Shown: positions 52,241-63,366 of the stretch, one piece after another
How the letters are laid out: each line of letters opens with the position of its first letter
Numbering within the stretch: the first letter of the stretch is position 1
Assembly: GCA_037102815.1 (NCBI GenBank)
Contig: BTPP01000002.1
Location: 4,960,001-5,024,000, forward strand
Length of the DNA: 64,000 nt
Direction: 5' to 3'
Source: Neurospora intermedia
Taxonomy: Eukaryota > Ascomycota > Sordariomycetes > Sordariales > Sordariaceae
The notes under the pieces: model-generated
Databases searched by the model: none
What the model was told of the DNA's origin: nothing
What the model saw: the letters and a program-made list of their open reading frames with translations, nothing else
Position numbers and translations under genes: made by a program

Positions 52241-53837
52241 TTACCAAGCAGTAATATCCTCCACCTCCGCCTCTCCAAACGTACTGCTCTTGGTAATCTG
52301 CCCAACCGAGCTCTCCGCCGCCTCGCTACCCTCAGGGACATCCTTGTTCATGATATCCGGCAACACCTCCCTCAAGAAGTTGAGAATGTACCGGTTGACC
52401 TGTTCAAACTGGAGCAGGAACGCGTCGTGGCCCTCGGGACTGTCAATCCTTTCGAGGCGACTATCGGGGATATGCTGCGCCAGCTCCTCCTGCTCGGCGA
52501 AAGTGAAGAGGCCGTCGCTCTCGATGCCCAAAACTAGCGTCGGCTGCTGGATCAACGCCAGCGCCTCGGCGATGCTGGCCGCCCGCCCCCGCGAAACGTC
52601 GTGCGTGTCCAGCTTGCGCGTCATGGCGATGTAGCAGTTGCTGTCGAAGCGCTTGACGAACTTGGAGCCTTGGTAGCGCAGGTAGGACTGCGCGGAAAAG
52701 TATGTGGATTGCGGGGGCATGACGTCGCCGCCGGTGAGGCTGGTGGTGGTGGTGGTGGTCTTTTGGGGGCCGTGGAACTGGGGGTCGGATTGCGCTTCGT
52801 GGGAAGAGGCATTGCTGGCGGCGGCGGCAGGGGCATCGACGGGTCTGGCAATGCCAGTGCTGTCGTTGCTGTTGGAGCGCGACAGGCTGGTGCGCTTCAC
52901 CTTGTGTCCATCGTTGTGGATGTGGAAGTGCGCCTCCGAGGGGGTCGACGGGGTGGGCCGCTCCCGGATGATCTGCCGGCGGGACGGATCGGGGGTGTTC
53001 CGGCCGAAGCGGGCCTCGAAGGAGTTTCGGCTCCGGTAGGTCAGGAGCGCGGACATGCGGGCGGCTCCGAGACCGGTAGAGGGTGGGTCCTCAAAGGAGT
53101 AGTAGCCGTCATCATACTTGGGGTCGGCGTAGATGGACTGACGCTGCGCCTCACCCCAGCTGATGCCCCAAGCGCTGTGCCTGCTCGACGTGGCGATGGG
53201 AACGACGCATCGCACGTAGTCCTTGCCAAAGTAGGCCCATTCGAGAACAAACATGCCGCCAAGAGAACCGCCGATGACGGCGGCTACCTGGCGCACGCCC
53301 AAGTCGTCCAGCAGCAGCTTGTGCAACCTGACATCGTCCCTGATGGTGGTCAGGGGGAACTCGGGGCCGTAACGTCCCTTGGTCGGATCGCCGTCCTTGG
53401 CGGTTACGGGGCTGGCGGTGCCGTAAGGACTTCCCAGGCTGTTGAAGCAGACGATGAAGAAGCGCGAGACATCAAAGGCCCGGCCAGGTCCGCCCAGGAG
53501 GGGACCCCACCAGTCACTCACGTCGGCGCTGCCAGTCAAGGCGTGGCAGATGACCATGGCATTGTCACCGTCGGCATTGAGCGTGCCCCGGGTGGTGTAG
53601 GCCACAGGGACATTGTGAAGCGTGACACCCGACTCTAGGGTGAAGGAGGGAATCACGGCAATTTGCTGGTCTGGGATGAGAGCCGCGAACGGATTCTCGG
53701 GTTGGGATTGGATTCTTTCTTGGAAGTATTCAGCCACCGTTCTTTGACAAGGCTAGGGCAGGCATGGGAAGGGAACAACAGCGAGTAAACTGACCATATT
53801 TGGGCTGGGCCTGACCAGCAGTAGTGGTGCTGCTCAT
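52241..53837 (-). CDS. met2: Homoserine O-acetyltransferase (Met2/MetX), 2 exons
   Basis: Model: complement(join(52241..53718,53795..53837)), 506 aa. Exon 1 is MSSTTTAGQAQPKY; donor G|GTCAGT, branch GGCTGAAT, acceptor TCCAAG, intron 76 nt, in phase 1. An alternative acceptor closer to exon 1 cannot be excluded. The alpha/beta-hydrolase fold has the MetX signatures: CHALTGSADVSDWW, the nucleophile elbow GGSLGGM (S166), LGIESDGLFTF (D416) and SPEGHDAFLLQ (H445), completing the Ser-Asp-His triad. Reaction: acetyl-CoA + homoserine to O-acetylhomoserine in methionine synthesis, equivalent to the Neurospora met-5 step. A low-complexity insert (about 258-350: His/Ser/Ala/Thr-rich) splits the fold, as in other fungal Met2. 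A TGACTC CPC-1/Gcn4-like half-site lies 233 nt upstream. Confidence 0.93.
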
Positions 53838-55650
53838 GATGAAGTGAGGTGAGCCTAGACTCTGGCGTTTGATGAGGGATGAGGCTCGCAGACGGAAATG
53901 TTTGTCTCCTGCGCGGTTGCGTCACTGTTTAGATGCCCGAATTATGTAGTTCAAGTCTTGGCCGACAAATTAATACAGAAACGGGATAAAGACTTAAGAC
54001 TGGACGGAGTTGGTGCAAACGAAAGAGATCAAAACTTGATCCCAAGCATTTAAGGAGAGGCCGAGGCTATGACTCCAAAGTCAAGACACTACCATAGGTA
54101 GACTAATTGCCGGTCTAGAAGGGAACCGGAGGGAACAACTGGCAAAAAATGTCACAGGCGTGGATGGCGCAATCACTAGACTGGCACCGGCCGTGGTGGA
54201 ACTGTGGGATCTCTCTCCTCAAAAAGATGACTCTTGAATGGACAATCGGGATAAAGAAAGAGGAAAAAAAGGGTAATGTCGGTACAAGGCCCAGGTACAT
54301 ACCGGGGAGGGTGTTAGGCATCGTCACCGAAAAGAGAATCACTTGCAGATGGACGCCGGCAATCGGCCATCTGGGGCAGGGGCCAGGGGGTGCGGCTGGC
54401 CCGTGCATAGGTCTCCGGCATCCCCCTCGTCCTGGAAGCGGAGGAGGACCTGAGAAAGAGGAAGAGGAAGAGCCCCACGCGGCCCACGAGCCAGGCACGC
54501 TCCACACTGCCGCAGTTTACAGTTTCTTTACAGTGCACTTCCCGGCGCTTCAGGGTTTCTTCCCACTGTCTCAAGTTTGCAACATTGAACTGCAGTGGGC
54601 TGGTGAAGTGCAGCCTCATCTGCAAGGCTGAGTCCCATCTCTTCGCTCCCGCTCTGCCACAGCTCTTATCGACCGGGCGTCCCCACTTATTTTTTATCAC
54701 TGTCCACCTCATGCTGGGACTTGGAACTTAACTTAACAGCGGACACGGCAACGCAGCGCAACTGGGTGAATTGACTGGCAAACCCGCCCAGTACAAAGTA
54801 CCTACACCCACCACGACCAGAGCTCCTACGATTTGACGCGCTAAAGTCCTGGCACAGCAAACCACAACCCAGACAGACGCCGCAACTGCAACCAGCAACG
54901 GGCTGCAGCTCGCTACATACATACTTCCTTACCTCTGCCTTCCCATTCACCATTCAGCATTTAGGTTCTCGTGGGACGACGGACAGTTTGAATTTCCTCC
55001 ACGGCCTTCTCCAACAGAAAAAAACCAACCACGGATTTTCAACGAGGCACCGACGGTCATCAAACGACGGACACACCACGTCGCCATTTTCTTTGTCCGC
55101 CATCTGTTCGGCTCTCCCCCCAAACGAACACCCAACGGACTCTTTATCGTCGCTCATTCATTCAACTTTATCGTGGTAATTGCATCCTTTCCATTCATTT
55201 TGCGACGCCTCGTGGACCGACGCTTGTCTTTGTCTTCACTTCACACCTTCAAACCGGCCCACAAACAGTTGGACTGCCTCAGCCTTTCTGACTTGACCTT
55301 CGCACACTCTTTCTGACCGAACCCTTGCTTGACCTTGAAAACGCTCACTGTCTCCTGCGATTCGTCTACTATCCTCGGTCCTTGGAGCTATCATCTTGAC
55401 GAACATCGTTCTTCTCTGACACCTTTTCGTTGCATCTTAGTCCAGGTCTCAAAGTGAAGTCAAAGTCAACTGGACCTCACACTTGCAAACGAAACAAACA
55501 ACAACCACAACAAGATACGCTACCCTCATCTCGACCGACCGACCACAAGGGCGATCAACGAAAGAGAAAAGTGCGGACAAGAGCGCCGCCAGCCACAATA
55601 GATGACGCAACAGCCGTCACTTTACTGCCGCCGATAGAGAGAGCAGCACC
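53838..55650. other. Divergent promoter region of met2 (-) and tho2 (+)
   Basis: 1.8 kb. The right 700 nt are CA/CT-rich and look like the tho2 5' leader. A plus-strand frame at 54149-54631 opens with ATG but has no family resemblance. No RNA gene is seen. Confidence 0.55.
54070..54075. promoter_or_regulatory. Possible CPC-1/Gcn4-type site upstream of met2
   Basis: TGACTC in the context CTATGACTCCAAAG, 233 nt upstream of the met2 start. It matches the core of the fungal general-amino-acid-control element at 6-7 of the positions. A six-base match is weak on its own. Confidence 0.25.
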
Positions 55651-58600
55651 ATGCCTCCCAAGCGCAAAAGATCCGATCACCGAGGCCTGCCCGACTCTGG
55701 CCCCTCCAGACCTCCCCCTCACCGACCCTCCGATACGTCGCTAGGACAACATGACAGAGGCTATGATGGAGGACGCGGTGGCCGTAATGGGAGAAACGCC
55801 CGGAGACCCGATCGTCGCGACTCGAATCAGCCGTACAGCAATCCCAACCCCCCCATACCCTCGTCCGCTTCCCGCCCTCCGAGCTCTTCCTCGGCCAACA
55901 ACCTACCGCCGATAAACACTGCACCACCAACACCAGCCCCAAACCCGATCGCGCCGGCGCCGGCCCCTGCACCAGCTCCGCCACCTCAGCCAACTTACTC
56001 GGCACCTCCTTCACCCATTCAGCCCGGTTACGATTACAGCATCATCACCGATGATCGCGTCTCCAGGTGGTCCAAAGGCGCGCGTCAAGAGGTCATCGAT
56101 CATGGTGTCCAGTCACGCGACGACGAGGACCTTACCGAGGTTGCCGCCATATTCCAGGAACTCATCCACTCTGCTGTCGACGGTCGTCTTCCCGGTTCCG
56201 ATGCTGGCAAGGTGATCAAGGATATACTGGGTCCCGAGCCTTCAGAGGCTGATCGTGCCGCTCTGGCTTTCGATGCCCATACCCTATTTCTCGACACCGT
56301 AGCCACCTTTATGGACGTGGAAAACGCGCCTTTCCGGCCCCAGCTCCGCGATCTCATGTACGCCACAGAGGTGTCGACCACCCTAATGCGGCAAATCCTC
56401 GACCCTGCAGTTCTTCAGCCACTGGGCCTCGTCCGCGATACGTTCGTGCGTGTGGGCATCCGGCAGTCCACGAATCTGCTCTACCGCCAGGCGAACTACA
56501 ACCTTCTGCGAGAAGAGACAGAAGGCTACTCTAAACTTGTTACCGAACTGTTCACGACTAGTAGTGCGGAACCGCCATCTTCCGAGGTCGTGCAGGCTGC
56601 CTTCAACAAGGTTATGGGCCTTATTGGAACATTTGACCTGCACCCAGGCCGCGTTCTCGATGTCACGCTGGACGTGTTTGCCTCAGTACTCATTAAACAG
56701 TTCAGGTTCTTTATTAAATTCCTGCGCGTGAGTTCCTGGTGGCCTCGTACCCAAATCAAACTCCCACCCGATACCTTTGTTGGCGGTTTGCCTATATGGG
56801 CCCTTCCCGATCACTCCAACTGGGTTGCGAGCGAGGAGGAAGAAAAGGCTATTGCTGCCCAGCGTCTGAAACGCGATATTGCCTTCTGGGACAGAGCACG
56901 CAAGATTAAACTTGATGCATTCTTCGAGCTCGGTGGTAGGCAGGTCACCAATCTGGAAGACGAGGAGCTTCCGGATGCCAGCACGAAGAGCGGACAGGAG
57001 AACAGTATTGAAAAGGATTGGATCAGAATCACCAAAACCCTACCACCTACCGGTAACCGCGATGCAGCCCAGATGCTGGGTTTCAAGTTGCGTTTCTATA
57101 CAACAGAAGCTAGGGATAGTGAAGACATGCTCCCTGCAAACCTTCTCTATCTTGTCGCCCTCCTCATCAAGGTTGGCTTCATCACCCTGACAGATCTTTG
57201 GGAGCACATTTGGCCGCCGGACGACATGATGGAGGCTGTCAAAGAAGCCAGGTTCAAGGAGCTGGAAGAGAAGGAGAGGGCAAACCGACCAGGAGGTGCC
57301 GCTAATGCGTTGATGATGGCCGGAGCCCTTCCAGATGACATGGCCCCTCCTCCAATGACCAGTCGCCGCGACATGGCCCATGGAAAGACTGATGCGGATT
57401 CCAAGTCCACGACCGAGACTGCCGAAGAGAAGCCCAAGCTTCCAGAGCCTGATGACCAAAAGGTTATTCTTCTCAAGTGTCTTCTGACGATTGGTGCTAT
57501 CCCGGAATCTTTGTTCATCATAGGACGACATGACTGGATTCTTCAAGCGCATCCCGACCTTATTCCTCTTGTACACCGTATCCTTCACCACTCTGTCGAA
57601 ACCGTCTATCAACAAAGCCGCCCTCAACCGAAATCTTCGTCTTCGGCCAATTGCCCTGGCAAGAAACTTCCAGACCCGGACCAATCTGGGGTTCCCAAGG
57701 GCAGTATTAGGCTCGCCGCCGTCACTCCCAAACGCGCCTTGAGATGGCCGTTCCCGGACGCTGAGACCAGTGAAGGAGGTGGATACCGCTTTTACTGGGA
57801 CGAGTGGGCGGATAATGTTCCTGTCTGTCAAACTGTCGACGACATTTTCACGCTCTGTGATACCTTGGTGAACGTAATCGGCGTGAGCATCGGCCAGGAT
57901 GCTGGTCTGATTGCGAAGCTCACAAGCATCGGCGCCAAGAGCATGGCTGATGATCAGTCACCGGCCAACCGTTCCCGCTGGCTGTTGCTACTTAAACGCC
58001 TGCTTGTGCCTTCCTTGAGTTTGCTGGAAACCAACTCCTCGGTTGTTGACGGTGTCTGGACACTTCTCAAACAGTTCCCTATTCATGTGCGATACAACGT
58101 CTATGCCGAATGGTACGAGGGTCAGACATCCCGACTCGAACCCATGAAGAAGGCGTTCGCACGAACCCGACTAGAGACGCTCAGTACCATGAAGCGTTTG
58201 TCTTTAACGAATATCCCACAGATGGCCAAGACCCTTGCCAAAACCGCTTATCCATCACCCGGCATCGTTTGCAAGGTCGCGCTGCAGCAAATCGAGTCCT
58301 ACAGCAACCTGATTGAGGCTTTCGTGGAATGCGCCAAGTATTTCACAGACCTTGGTTACGATGTCCTCGTCTGGTCTGTTCTTAGCTCTCTTGGTGGACA
58401 GCAGAGAAGCCGGACACAAGAAAGCTCGGTGCTGCTTACCAGCAAATGGCTCCAGGCCCTGTCCAGATTCTCCGGCAAGGTCTTCCTCCGCTACTCTACT
58501 ATGGATCCCACACCTATCCTTCGTTATGTGGACAACCAGCTTTCCAAGGGTAACTCCACTGATCTCGTCATCCTCAAGGAGTTGATCTCTTCCATGGGAG

Positions 58601-61600
58601 GTGTGGTTTCAGACTTGGATTTCACCGATGCACAGCTTCATGCCATGACTGGTGGTGAGCTTCTGAGACGCGAAACTCTAACCAACTTGGGCGATAAGCG
58701 TTATACTTCGACCAAGAGTGCCGACCGACTCATTCAGGCGCTCATGACTAACGGACTTGCTGGCCGCCTCCTTGCCAACATCGCTCAGTACCGCCAAAGC
58801 GCCATCTCTGCGGTTGTTCAAGGCGATGCTCATATCAAGTACCTAGCCACCATGGCAGACGATACACACCAGGTGCTACTGCAGTATCTGGACCTTCTCC
58901 GCAGCAGTCTTGATGGAGATACCTTCAACAACCTTGTTCCCAGTGTCATTCGACTCATGCGCGACTACGGTCTTGGGGCAGGTCTTGCGTTCTTGATCGG
59001 ACGGGCCAGTATTCGCACGGCTATGAACCGAGTCCGAGGCCAGTCGGAGAGTCAGGCGCCAGTTGCCTCAGCTGCTCCTGACACGGACGGAGATGTGACC
59101 ATGACTACAGCAAATGGCGATGATACAGTGAATACGCCTGCCGCCGACGGCCAAACTACAGCCTCGGCTCAAGGCGCAAATGAACGGAAAGTGGATCCCG
59201 TTTTGGAGCCTTTCCAACCTGTCATTGACGAGATTCCCACTGTCCTGTCAGAGGACACTCTCCGATACCTTACTCCCACCTGCTACGTCCTCTTCTGGGC
59301 TTTGCAGCTGGGCGACCTCTCTTTCCCACAGGATAACTACAGTGACGAAATTAACAGGCTCAAGAAGCTTGCTAGAGAGGTAATGAACGACAGATCGGAC
59401 ATGACACGAGCTGGAATGAACAAGAAGACGCAGAAACAAGCCGAAATCAACGCCCGAGTGTCATCTCTTCTCAAGGAGAATAGCGAAGAGCTCCAACGAT
59501 ACTCGAAGTTCCGCTTTCAGCTGAGCAGACAGCTCACTACTTGGTTCCCGGCTGATATCACAAAAGTCGATGTAACGGCAGATACCATGCTTGAGGAATG
59601 CATCCTTCCTCGGTTGCAGCTTTCTGCTTTGGATGCCGAGTACAGTTTCAAGTTCCTCAAGTTCCTTCACGAGTTCTCAGCACCAAACTTCAAGCTCATG
59701 TCACTCTACGACCGACTTTTCAACCACAACAGGCTCCGCAGTATGCTCTTCACTTGCACTGTACGTGAAGCGGAGCACATCGGTCGGTTTTTGAAGTGCA
59801 TTCTCAGCGAGCTTTCAAAGTGGCACGGTGACAAGAATGCTTACGAGAAAGAAGCATTGGGCTCGAAGGAGGTGCAAGGCAAGAAGACAAGGAATTACGT
59901 TGGTTTCGCTACTGCTTTTGATGCGGATGGGAAACCCACGGCTTTTGTTGAACACGATGCGTTCCGTGACCTCCTCTTCAAGTGGCACAAGGAGCTCAAC
60001 TCAGCACTGAGAGCATGCCTCAATGACATGGAGTGGATGCATATCAGGAATGCCATTACAGTTTTGAAGGCTGTCATCGACTTCTTCCCAGCAATCAACT
60101 TCATGGCCGAGAAGTTCTTGGAGCAACTCAAAACCATCACTGAGCGAGAGGCTGCATCCAAGAACGCTCCTGAGACCGAGGAAGGCCATCGAGTCGATCT
60201 TTCGGTCACCGCACAGACGGCGTTCTCGGAGCTACAGAAGAGGAAGTCCAAATGGATCCTGGTTCAGGCATTCCGCCCTGGTACAGTAAGTGCATCGGCT
60301 CAGGCTCCGACGCGTACAAACGCTGACCGAGCACAGACGAGTGATTCGAAGGAGGAAGGCAAGTCCTCTCTTCGCGCTGCGGCAGTAGCCCTCAAGCCCA
60401 ATTCTCATGGGCGGAAACAAACCGCCGCCGAGGTTGAAGATGGTGAAGTCAAGGATAACAGAAGTGGAAGTGCAAGATTTAGCGCGGGCTCTGGAAGCCA
60501 GAAGGACTCGACTCCGACAAGAAACCTCCCTACTAGGGAAGCGCAGAAGGACGCTAATCCTCCACAAAGGTCGTTGGGAGGTAATGGACCGCCTCCTCGA
60601 CCTCCAGCGCCTAACGCAGGCCCGCTACCGTCCAAACTCCCTGGAAACCGCAATGATGTCAACAAACCATCAACTCTAAACCCTGGCGGCCGTGGTCTGC
60701 CCAGCAATCCTGATCTGCCAAGGAGACCAGATGTGCCAATTCCGGAGGTTTTCAGCGCCAGTCAGTTCAACCGAGGCCAGCACAACATGAACAACAGAAG
60801 AGAGCCCCCTTCATCTAGGGATAGCCGTGATGCCCGAGAGCCGCGTGAGACTCGGGAGCCGCGCGAGACACATGCTCGTGAAACGAGGGAGCCTGTGCAT
60901 GGTCGGGATAGCAGAGACTATCGAGCCCCGGAAACGTCACGCCCTGAACGACCGCGCGACTTCCCATCAACCGACAGGCGTCCCGCGGAACCGCCTACAA
61001 GGGACTCGTCTCGCCAAACCGATAGGGATTGGCCGAATCGTGCGGAACTCCCACCTCGTTGGACTGAGCCTGCAGCTGCTCCTGGCCGTGATGGCCGGCA
61101 ACCACGAGACAGAACGCCCCACGGTGCTAACCGGCACGATGGAAGACTCCCTAGGGAAAATGCAGGTGCGGCACCTTCACCGGCTGCGCCATCTCACAAT
61201 GACGCACCAGAGCCGCCTATCAACCCGGAACGTGCTCGACTTCTAGCAGAAGCCGAACAGAAGCAGTCTCTTCCCACCCCACCGAGAGCTGCTGAGCAGC
61301 AGCATTCTCATATCAACCCGGCGAGAGCTGCTCTCATCACCGACGTTCGTGAGCCGCAGGGCCGTTCCTCGTCCAGGGACCAAACTCGCGAACGGCCTCC
61401 TCGTACGGAATCTCCCAGGGCATCTGAACGGTCGGCGAACAGCCAGGCCGATAACGCTCGCGACGACCGTCAAGGTCGCCATCGACATGCGGATTACCAC
61501 GGCAGCAGCCGTGACGGTCATGCTCACGGAGATAGCGGATCGTTACACGGCCGCCTAGACCGCCCCGCTGAAATGGAGAGACCAGGAGGATCCAGAGATG

Positions 61601-63366
61601 GTTCATACAATCAGCCTCCTCCTCGTGGCATGGACCATGACCATGGCAGACCTATTCAACAAGATCCCAACTACGGTAGGCTGAATCCTATCCAGTCAGT
61701 CGTCGACAGCGGACCGGCACCAGTACCTGCAGCAACTTCGGGGTCCGGTGGTCCACCGCCATCAGGCCCACGGGGTCGTGGTAGGAATAACGCTAGAATG
61801 GGTCCTGCCAATGGAGTCCCAATACGTCCCGACGGCCGGTTCCCGGGCATGGAAGCCAACCGTACATCTTCACCCGATCGTCAACCCCCGACTGGCCCTT
61901 CGTCTTCCCGACAGTCGCGTAGAGGTCAGTATGACAATGCAGGCGGCAATGTCAACGCAACACCTTCTTCCCTGCCTGCCCAATCTCCCGGTGTCCATCC
62001 TGATCGGATGAGCCACATCAACCAGCAACCACAGCAAGGCGGTCAATCAAGTCAGCAACAACAATTACAAGCTGGACCTCCGCCGCCTCCGCCCCAACCT
62101 CCTTCGGCTCCGGGCGTTCATCCTGATCGGTTGAACCAAATCAATGGTCCACCTAGTCATCGACCGACTGGCCCAAGTGCCCATAACCGGCCTCCGATCA
62201 ACACCCCAGATCGGCCCTCCATGTCTGCACCCAACAACAGCGGACGGCAACAACCGTCTGGACAGCATGGATCGAACTTTGTCACTCCTACCGGCCCATC
62301 AGCTTCTAACAATGACCGCATGCGATCTGGCGGAGGAAGCCGACAGCTTCGTGGTATTCAGAACATGCTTGACAAAGCATCCATGGACGCTCGTGGGCCT
62401 GGTTCGCGCATGCGCGGGTCGTCAAGAATCAACACCATGGTGGACTCGGATGCCCAAGTACTAGCTGGTGCATCACCTGGCAACACACCTGTCAATGACA
62501 GGCCCGACCCCCTCAGAGACATTCGTGAGAGCGGCTCGCGCAGGGATATGAGCACGGATCGCGGCGATCGGGAACGGGACCGTGGCAGAGACACCAGAGA
62601 TCGGGAACCTAGAGATCGGGAGCCACGTAGTGGTCTGGCGCCCATCCAAGTTGTCGGCGACAGTCGTGAGGATTCGTCGTCGATCCCACACGGCGGTCAT
62701 TCCCGTGGTGACGTGAACGGAGAAGGGTACGGCTCCAGCGGCAGAGGAGGAGCCGGCGGCGACCACGAGCGCGGAAGTAGCCGGCACCATAGCTCTCGTT
62801 CGGAGAGAAGCGACAGACCTTCGAGGAGAAGCAGCCGTGAGCGCAACCCCGGTGGTGGTGGTGGTGGTGGTGACGGCAAAGAGTCGAGCTCTAGAAGTGA
62901 CTATTCCAGAGAAAGCAGGAGCCGCGGCGGCGGCGGCGGCCCATCGACGGCCAACGCACCTGGTGGCCCCAGTGCCGACCTTATGGCGGGTGGGTCGTCG
63001 CGTGACCGGAGATCGGGCCGCGATTCAAATGCAGGCAGCGGATCTGGTCACAGAGGAGGTGGAGGAGACATGCCGCCGCCACCACCCTCAAGAGAACCCA
63101 GTCATCGCGGCCATGGCAGCCACAGAGGTGGAGGCGATGGATCAGGTCATAGCCAGGGTGGAGCGCCGCCTATGGGAGGTGGAAGGAGTGATGGCCATGG
63201 TAGGCCCCCTCGGGAATCAAGATCATCCAGGCCTAGCGGGCCTGGTGGTGGTCACGATGACATGAGAGGAGGCGGTGATGACAGGTCAAGGAAACGGAGA
63301 GGTGAGGGAGTCATCGATTCGTCTCAGGGGCTTGGAGGCCATCAGGACAAGCGGCCGCGTCGCTAG
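55651..63366 (+). CDS. tho2: THO complex subunit 2 (Tho2/THOC2)
   Basis: A frame of 2571 codons with the ATG in a strong CACC-ATG-C context. Residues 1-125 are Pro/Arg-rich and disordered. The THOC2 body spans about 128-1545, with family landmarks FRFFIKFLRVSSWWPR, the long helical repeats around 470-1120, LTPTCYVLFWALQLGDLSFPQ, ILPRLQLSALDAEYSFKFLKFLHEFSAPNF and LFTCTVREAEHIGRFLKC. From about 1546 the remaining 1000 residues are an Arg/Ser/Asp/Pro/Gly/Gln-rich disordered tail with repeated RD, RE and GGG clusters that probably binds RNA. Family knowledge: Tho2 is the scaffold of the nuclear THO/TREX complex, which couples elongation to mRNP packaging and export and limits R-loops. A stop-free intron-like stretch of 51 nt (60286-60336: GTAAGT donor, GCTGAC branch, ACAG acceptor) lies at the body/tail border; if spliced, the protein is 2554 aa. 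Confidence 0.94.
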   Translation: MPPKRKRSDHRGLPDSGPSRPPPHRPSDTSLGQHDRGYDGGRGGRNGRNARRPDRRDSNQPYSNPNPPIPSSASRPPSSSSANNLPPINTAPPTPAPNPIAPAPAPAPAPPPQPTYSAPPSPIQPGYDYSIITDDRVSRWSKGARQEVIDHGVQSRDDEDLTEVAAIFQELIHSAVDGRLPGSDAGKVIKDILGPEPSEADRAALAFDAHTLFLDTVATFMDVENAPFRPQLRDLMYATEVSTTLMRQILDPAVLQPLGLVRDTFVRVGIRQSTNLLYRQANYNLLREETEGYSKLVTELFTTSSAEPPSSEVVQAAFNKVMGLIGTFDLHPGRVLDVTLDVFASVLIKQFRFFIKFLRVSSWWPRTQIKLPPDTFVGGLPIWALPDHSNWVASEEEEKAIAAQRLKRDIAFWDRARKIKLDAFFELGGRQVTNLEDEELPDASTKSGQENSIEKDWIRITKTLPPTGNRDAAQMLGFKLRFYTTEARDSEDMLPANLLYLVALLIKVGFITLTDLWEHIWPPDDMMEAVKEARFKELEEKERANRPGGAANALMMAGALPDDMAPPPMTSRRDMAHGKTDADSKSTTETAEEKPKLPEPDDQKVILLKCLLTIGAIPESLFIIGRHDWILQAHPDLIPLVHRILHHSVETVYQQSRPQPKSSSSANCPGKKLPDPDQSGVPKGSIRLAAVTPKRALRWPFPDAETSEGGGYRFYWDEWADNVPVCQTVDDIFTLCDTLVNVIGVSIGQDAGLIAKLTSIGAKSMADDQSPANRSRWLLLLKRLLVPSLSLLETNSSVVDGVWTLLKQFPIHVRYNVYAEWYEGQTSRLEPMKKAFARTRLETLSTMKRLSLTNIPQMAKTLAKTAYPSPGIVCKVALQQIESYSNLIEAFVECAKYFTDLGYDVLVWSVLSSLGGQQRSRTQESSVLLTSKWLQALSRFSGKVFLRYSTMDPTPILRYVDNQLSKGNSTDLVILKELISSMGGVVSDLDFTDAQLHAMTGGELLRRETLTNLGDKRYTSTKSADRLIQALMTNGLAGRLLANIAQYRQSAISAVVQGDAHIKYLATMADDTHQVLLQYLDLLRSSLDGDTFNNLVPSVIRLMRDYGLGAGLAFLIGRASIRTAMNRVRGQSESQAPVASAAPDTDGDVTMTTANGDDTVNTPAADGQTTASAQGANERKVDPVLEPFQPVIDEIPTVLSEDTLRYLTPTCYVLFWALQLGDLSFPQDNYSDEINRLKKLAREVMNDRSDMTRAGMNKKTQKQAEINARVSSLLKENSEELQRYSKFRFQLSRQLTTWFPADITKVDVTADTMLEECILPRLQLSALDAEYSFKFLKFLHEFSAPNFKLMSLYDRLFNHNRLRSMLFTCTVREAEHIGRFLKCILSELSKWHGDKNAYEKEALGSKEVQGKKTRNYVGFATAFDADGKPTAFVEHDAFRDLLFKWHKELNSALRACLNDMEWMHIRNAITVLKAVIDFFPAINFMAEKFLEQLKTITEREAASKNAPETEEGHRVDLSVTAQTAFSELQKRKSKWILVQAFRPGTVSASAQAPTRTNADRAQTSDSKEEGKSSLRAAAVALKPNSHGRKQTAAEVEDGEVKDNRSGSARFSAGSGSQKDSTPTRNLPTREAQKDANPPQRSLGGNGPPPRPPAPNAGPLPSKLPGNRNDVNKPSTLNPGGRGLPSNPDLPRRPDVPIPEVFSASQFNRGQHNMNNRREPPSSRDSRDAREPRETREPRETHARETREPVHGRDSRDYRAPETSRPERPRDFPSTDRRPAEPPTRDSSRQTDRDWPNRAELPPRWTEPAAAPGRDGRQPRDRTPHGANRHDGRLPRENAGAAPSPAAPSHNDAPEPPINPERARLLAEAEQKQSLPTPPRAAEQQHSHINPARAALITDVREPQGRSSSRDQTRERPPRTESPRASERSANSQADNARDDRQGRHRHADYHGSSRDGHAHGDSGSLHGRLDRPAEMERPGGSRDGSYNQPPPRGMDHDHGRPIQQDPNYGRLNPIQSVVDSGPAPVPAATSGSGGPPPSGPRGRGRNNARMGPANGVPIRPDGRFPGMEANRTSSPDRQPPTGPSSSRQSRRGQYDNAGGNVNATPSSLPAQSPGVHPDRMSHINQQPQQGGQSSQQQQLQAGPPPPPPQPPSAPGVHPDRLNQINGPPSHRPTGPSAHNRPPINTPDRPSMSAPNNSGRQQPSGQHGSNFVTPTGPSASNNDRMRSGGGSRQLRGIQNMLDKASMDARGPGSRMRGSSRINTMVDSDAQVLAGASPGNTPVNDRPDPLRDIRESGSRRDMSTDRGDRERDRGRDTRDREPRDREPRSGLAPIQVVGDSREDSSSIPHGGHSRGDVNGEGYGSSGRGGAGGDHERGSSRHHSSRSERSDRPSRRSSRERNPGGGGGGGDGKESSSRSDYSRESRSRGGGGGPSTANAPGGPSADLMAGGSSRDRRSGRDSNAGSGSGHRGGGGDMPPPPPSREPSHRGHGSHRGGGDGSGHSQGGAPPMGGGRSDGHGRPPRESRSSRPSGPGGGHDDMRGGGDDRSRKRRGEGVIDSSQGLGGHQDKRPRR

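Noticed and set aside
54149-54631. 160-codon plus-strand frame in the met2-tho2 promoter
   Set aside because: Composition (Trp/Gly/Pro-rich, then Glu run) and lack of any domain suggest non-coding DNA.
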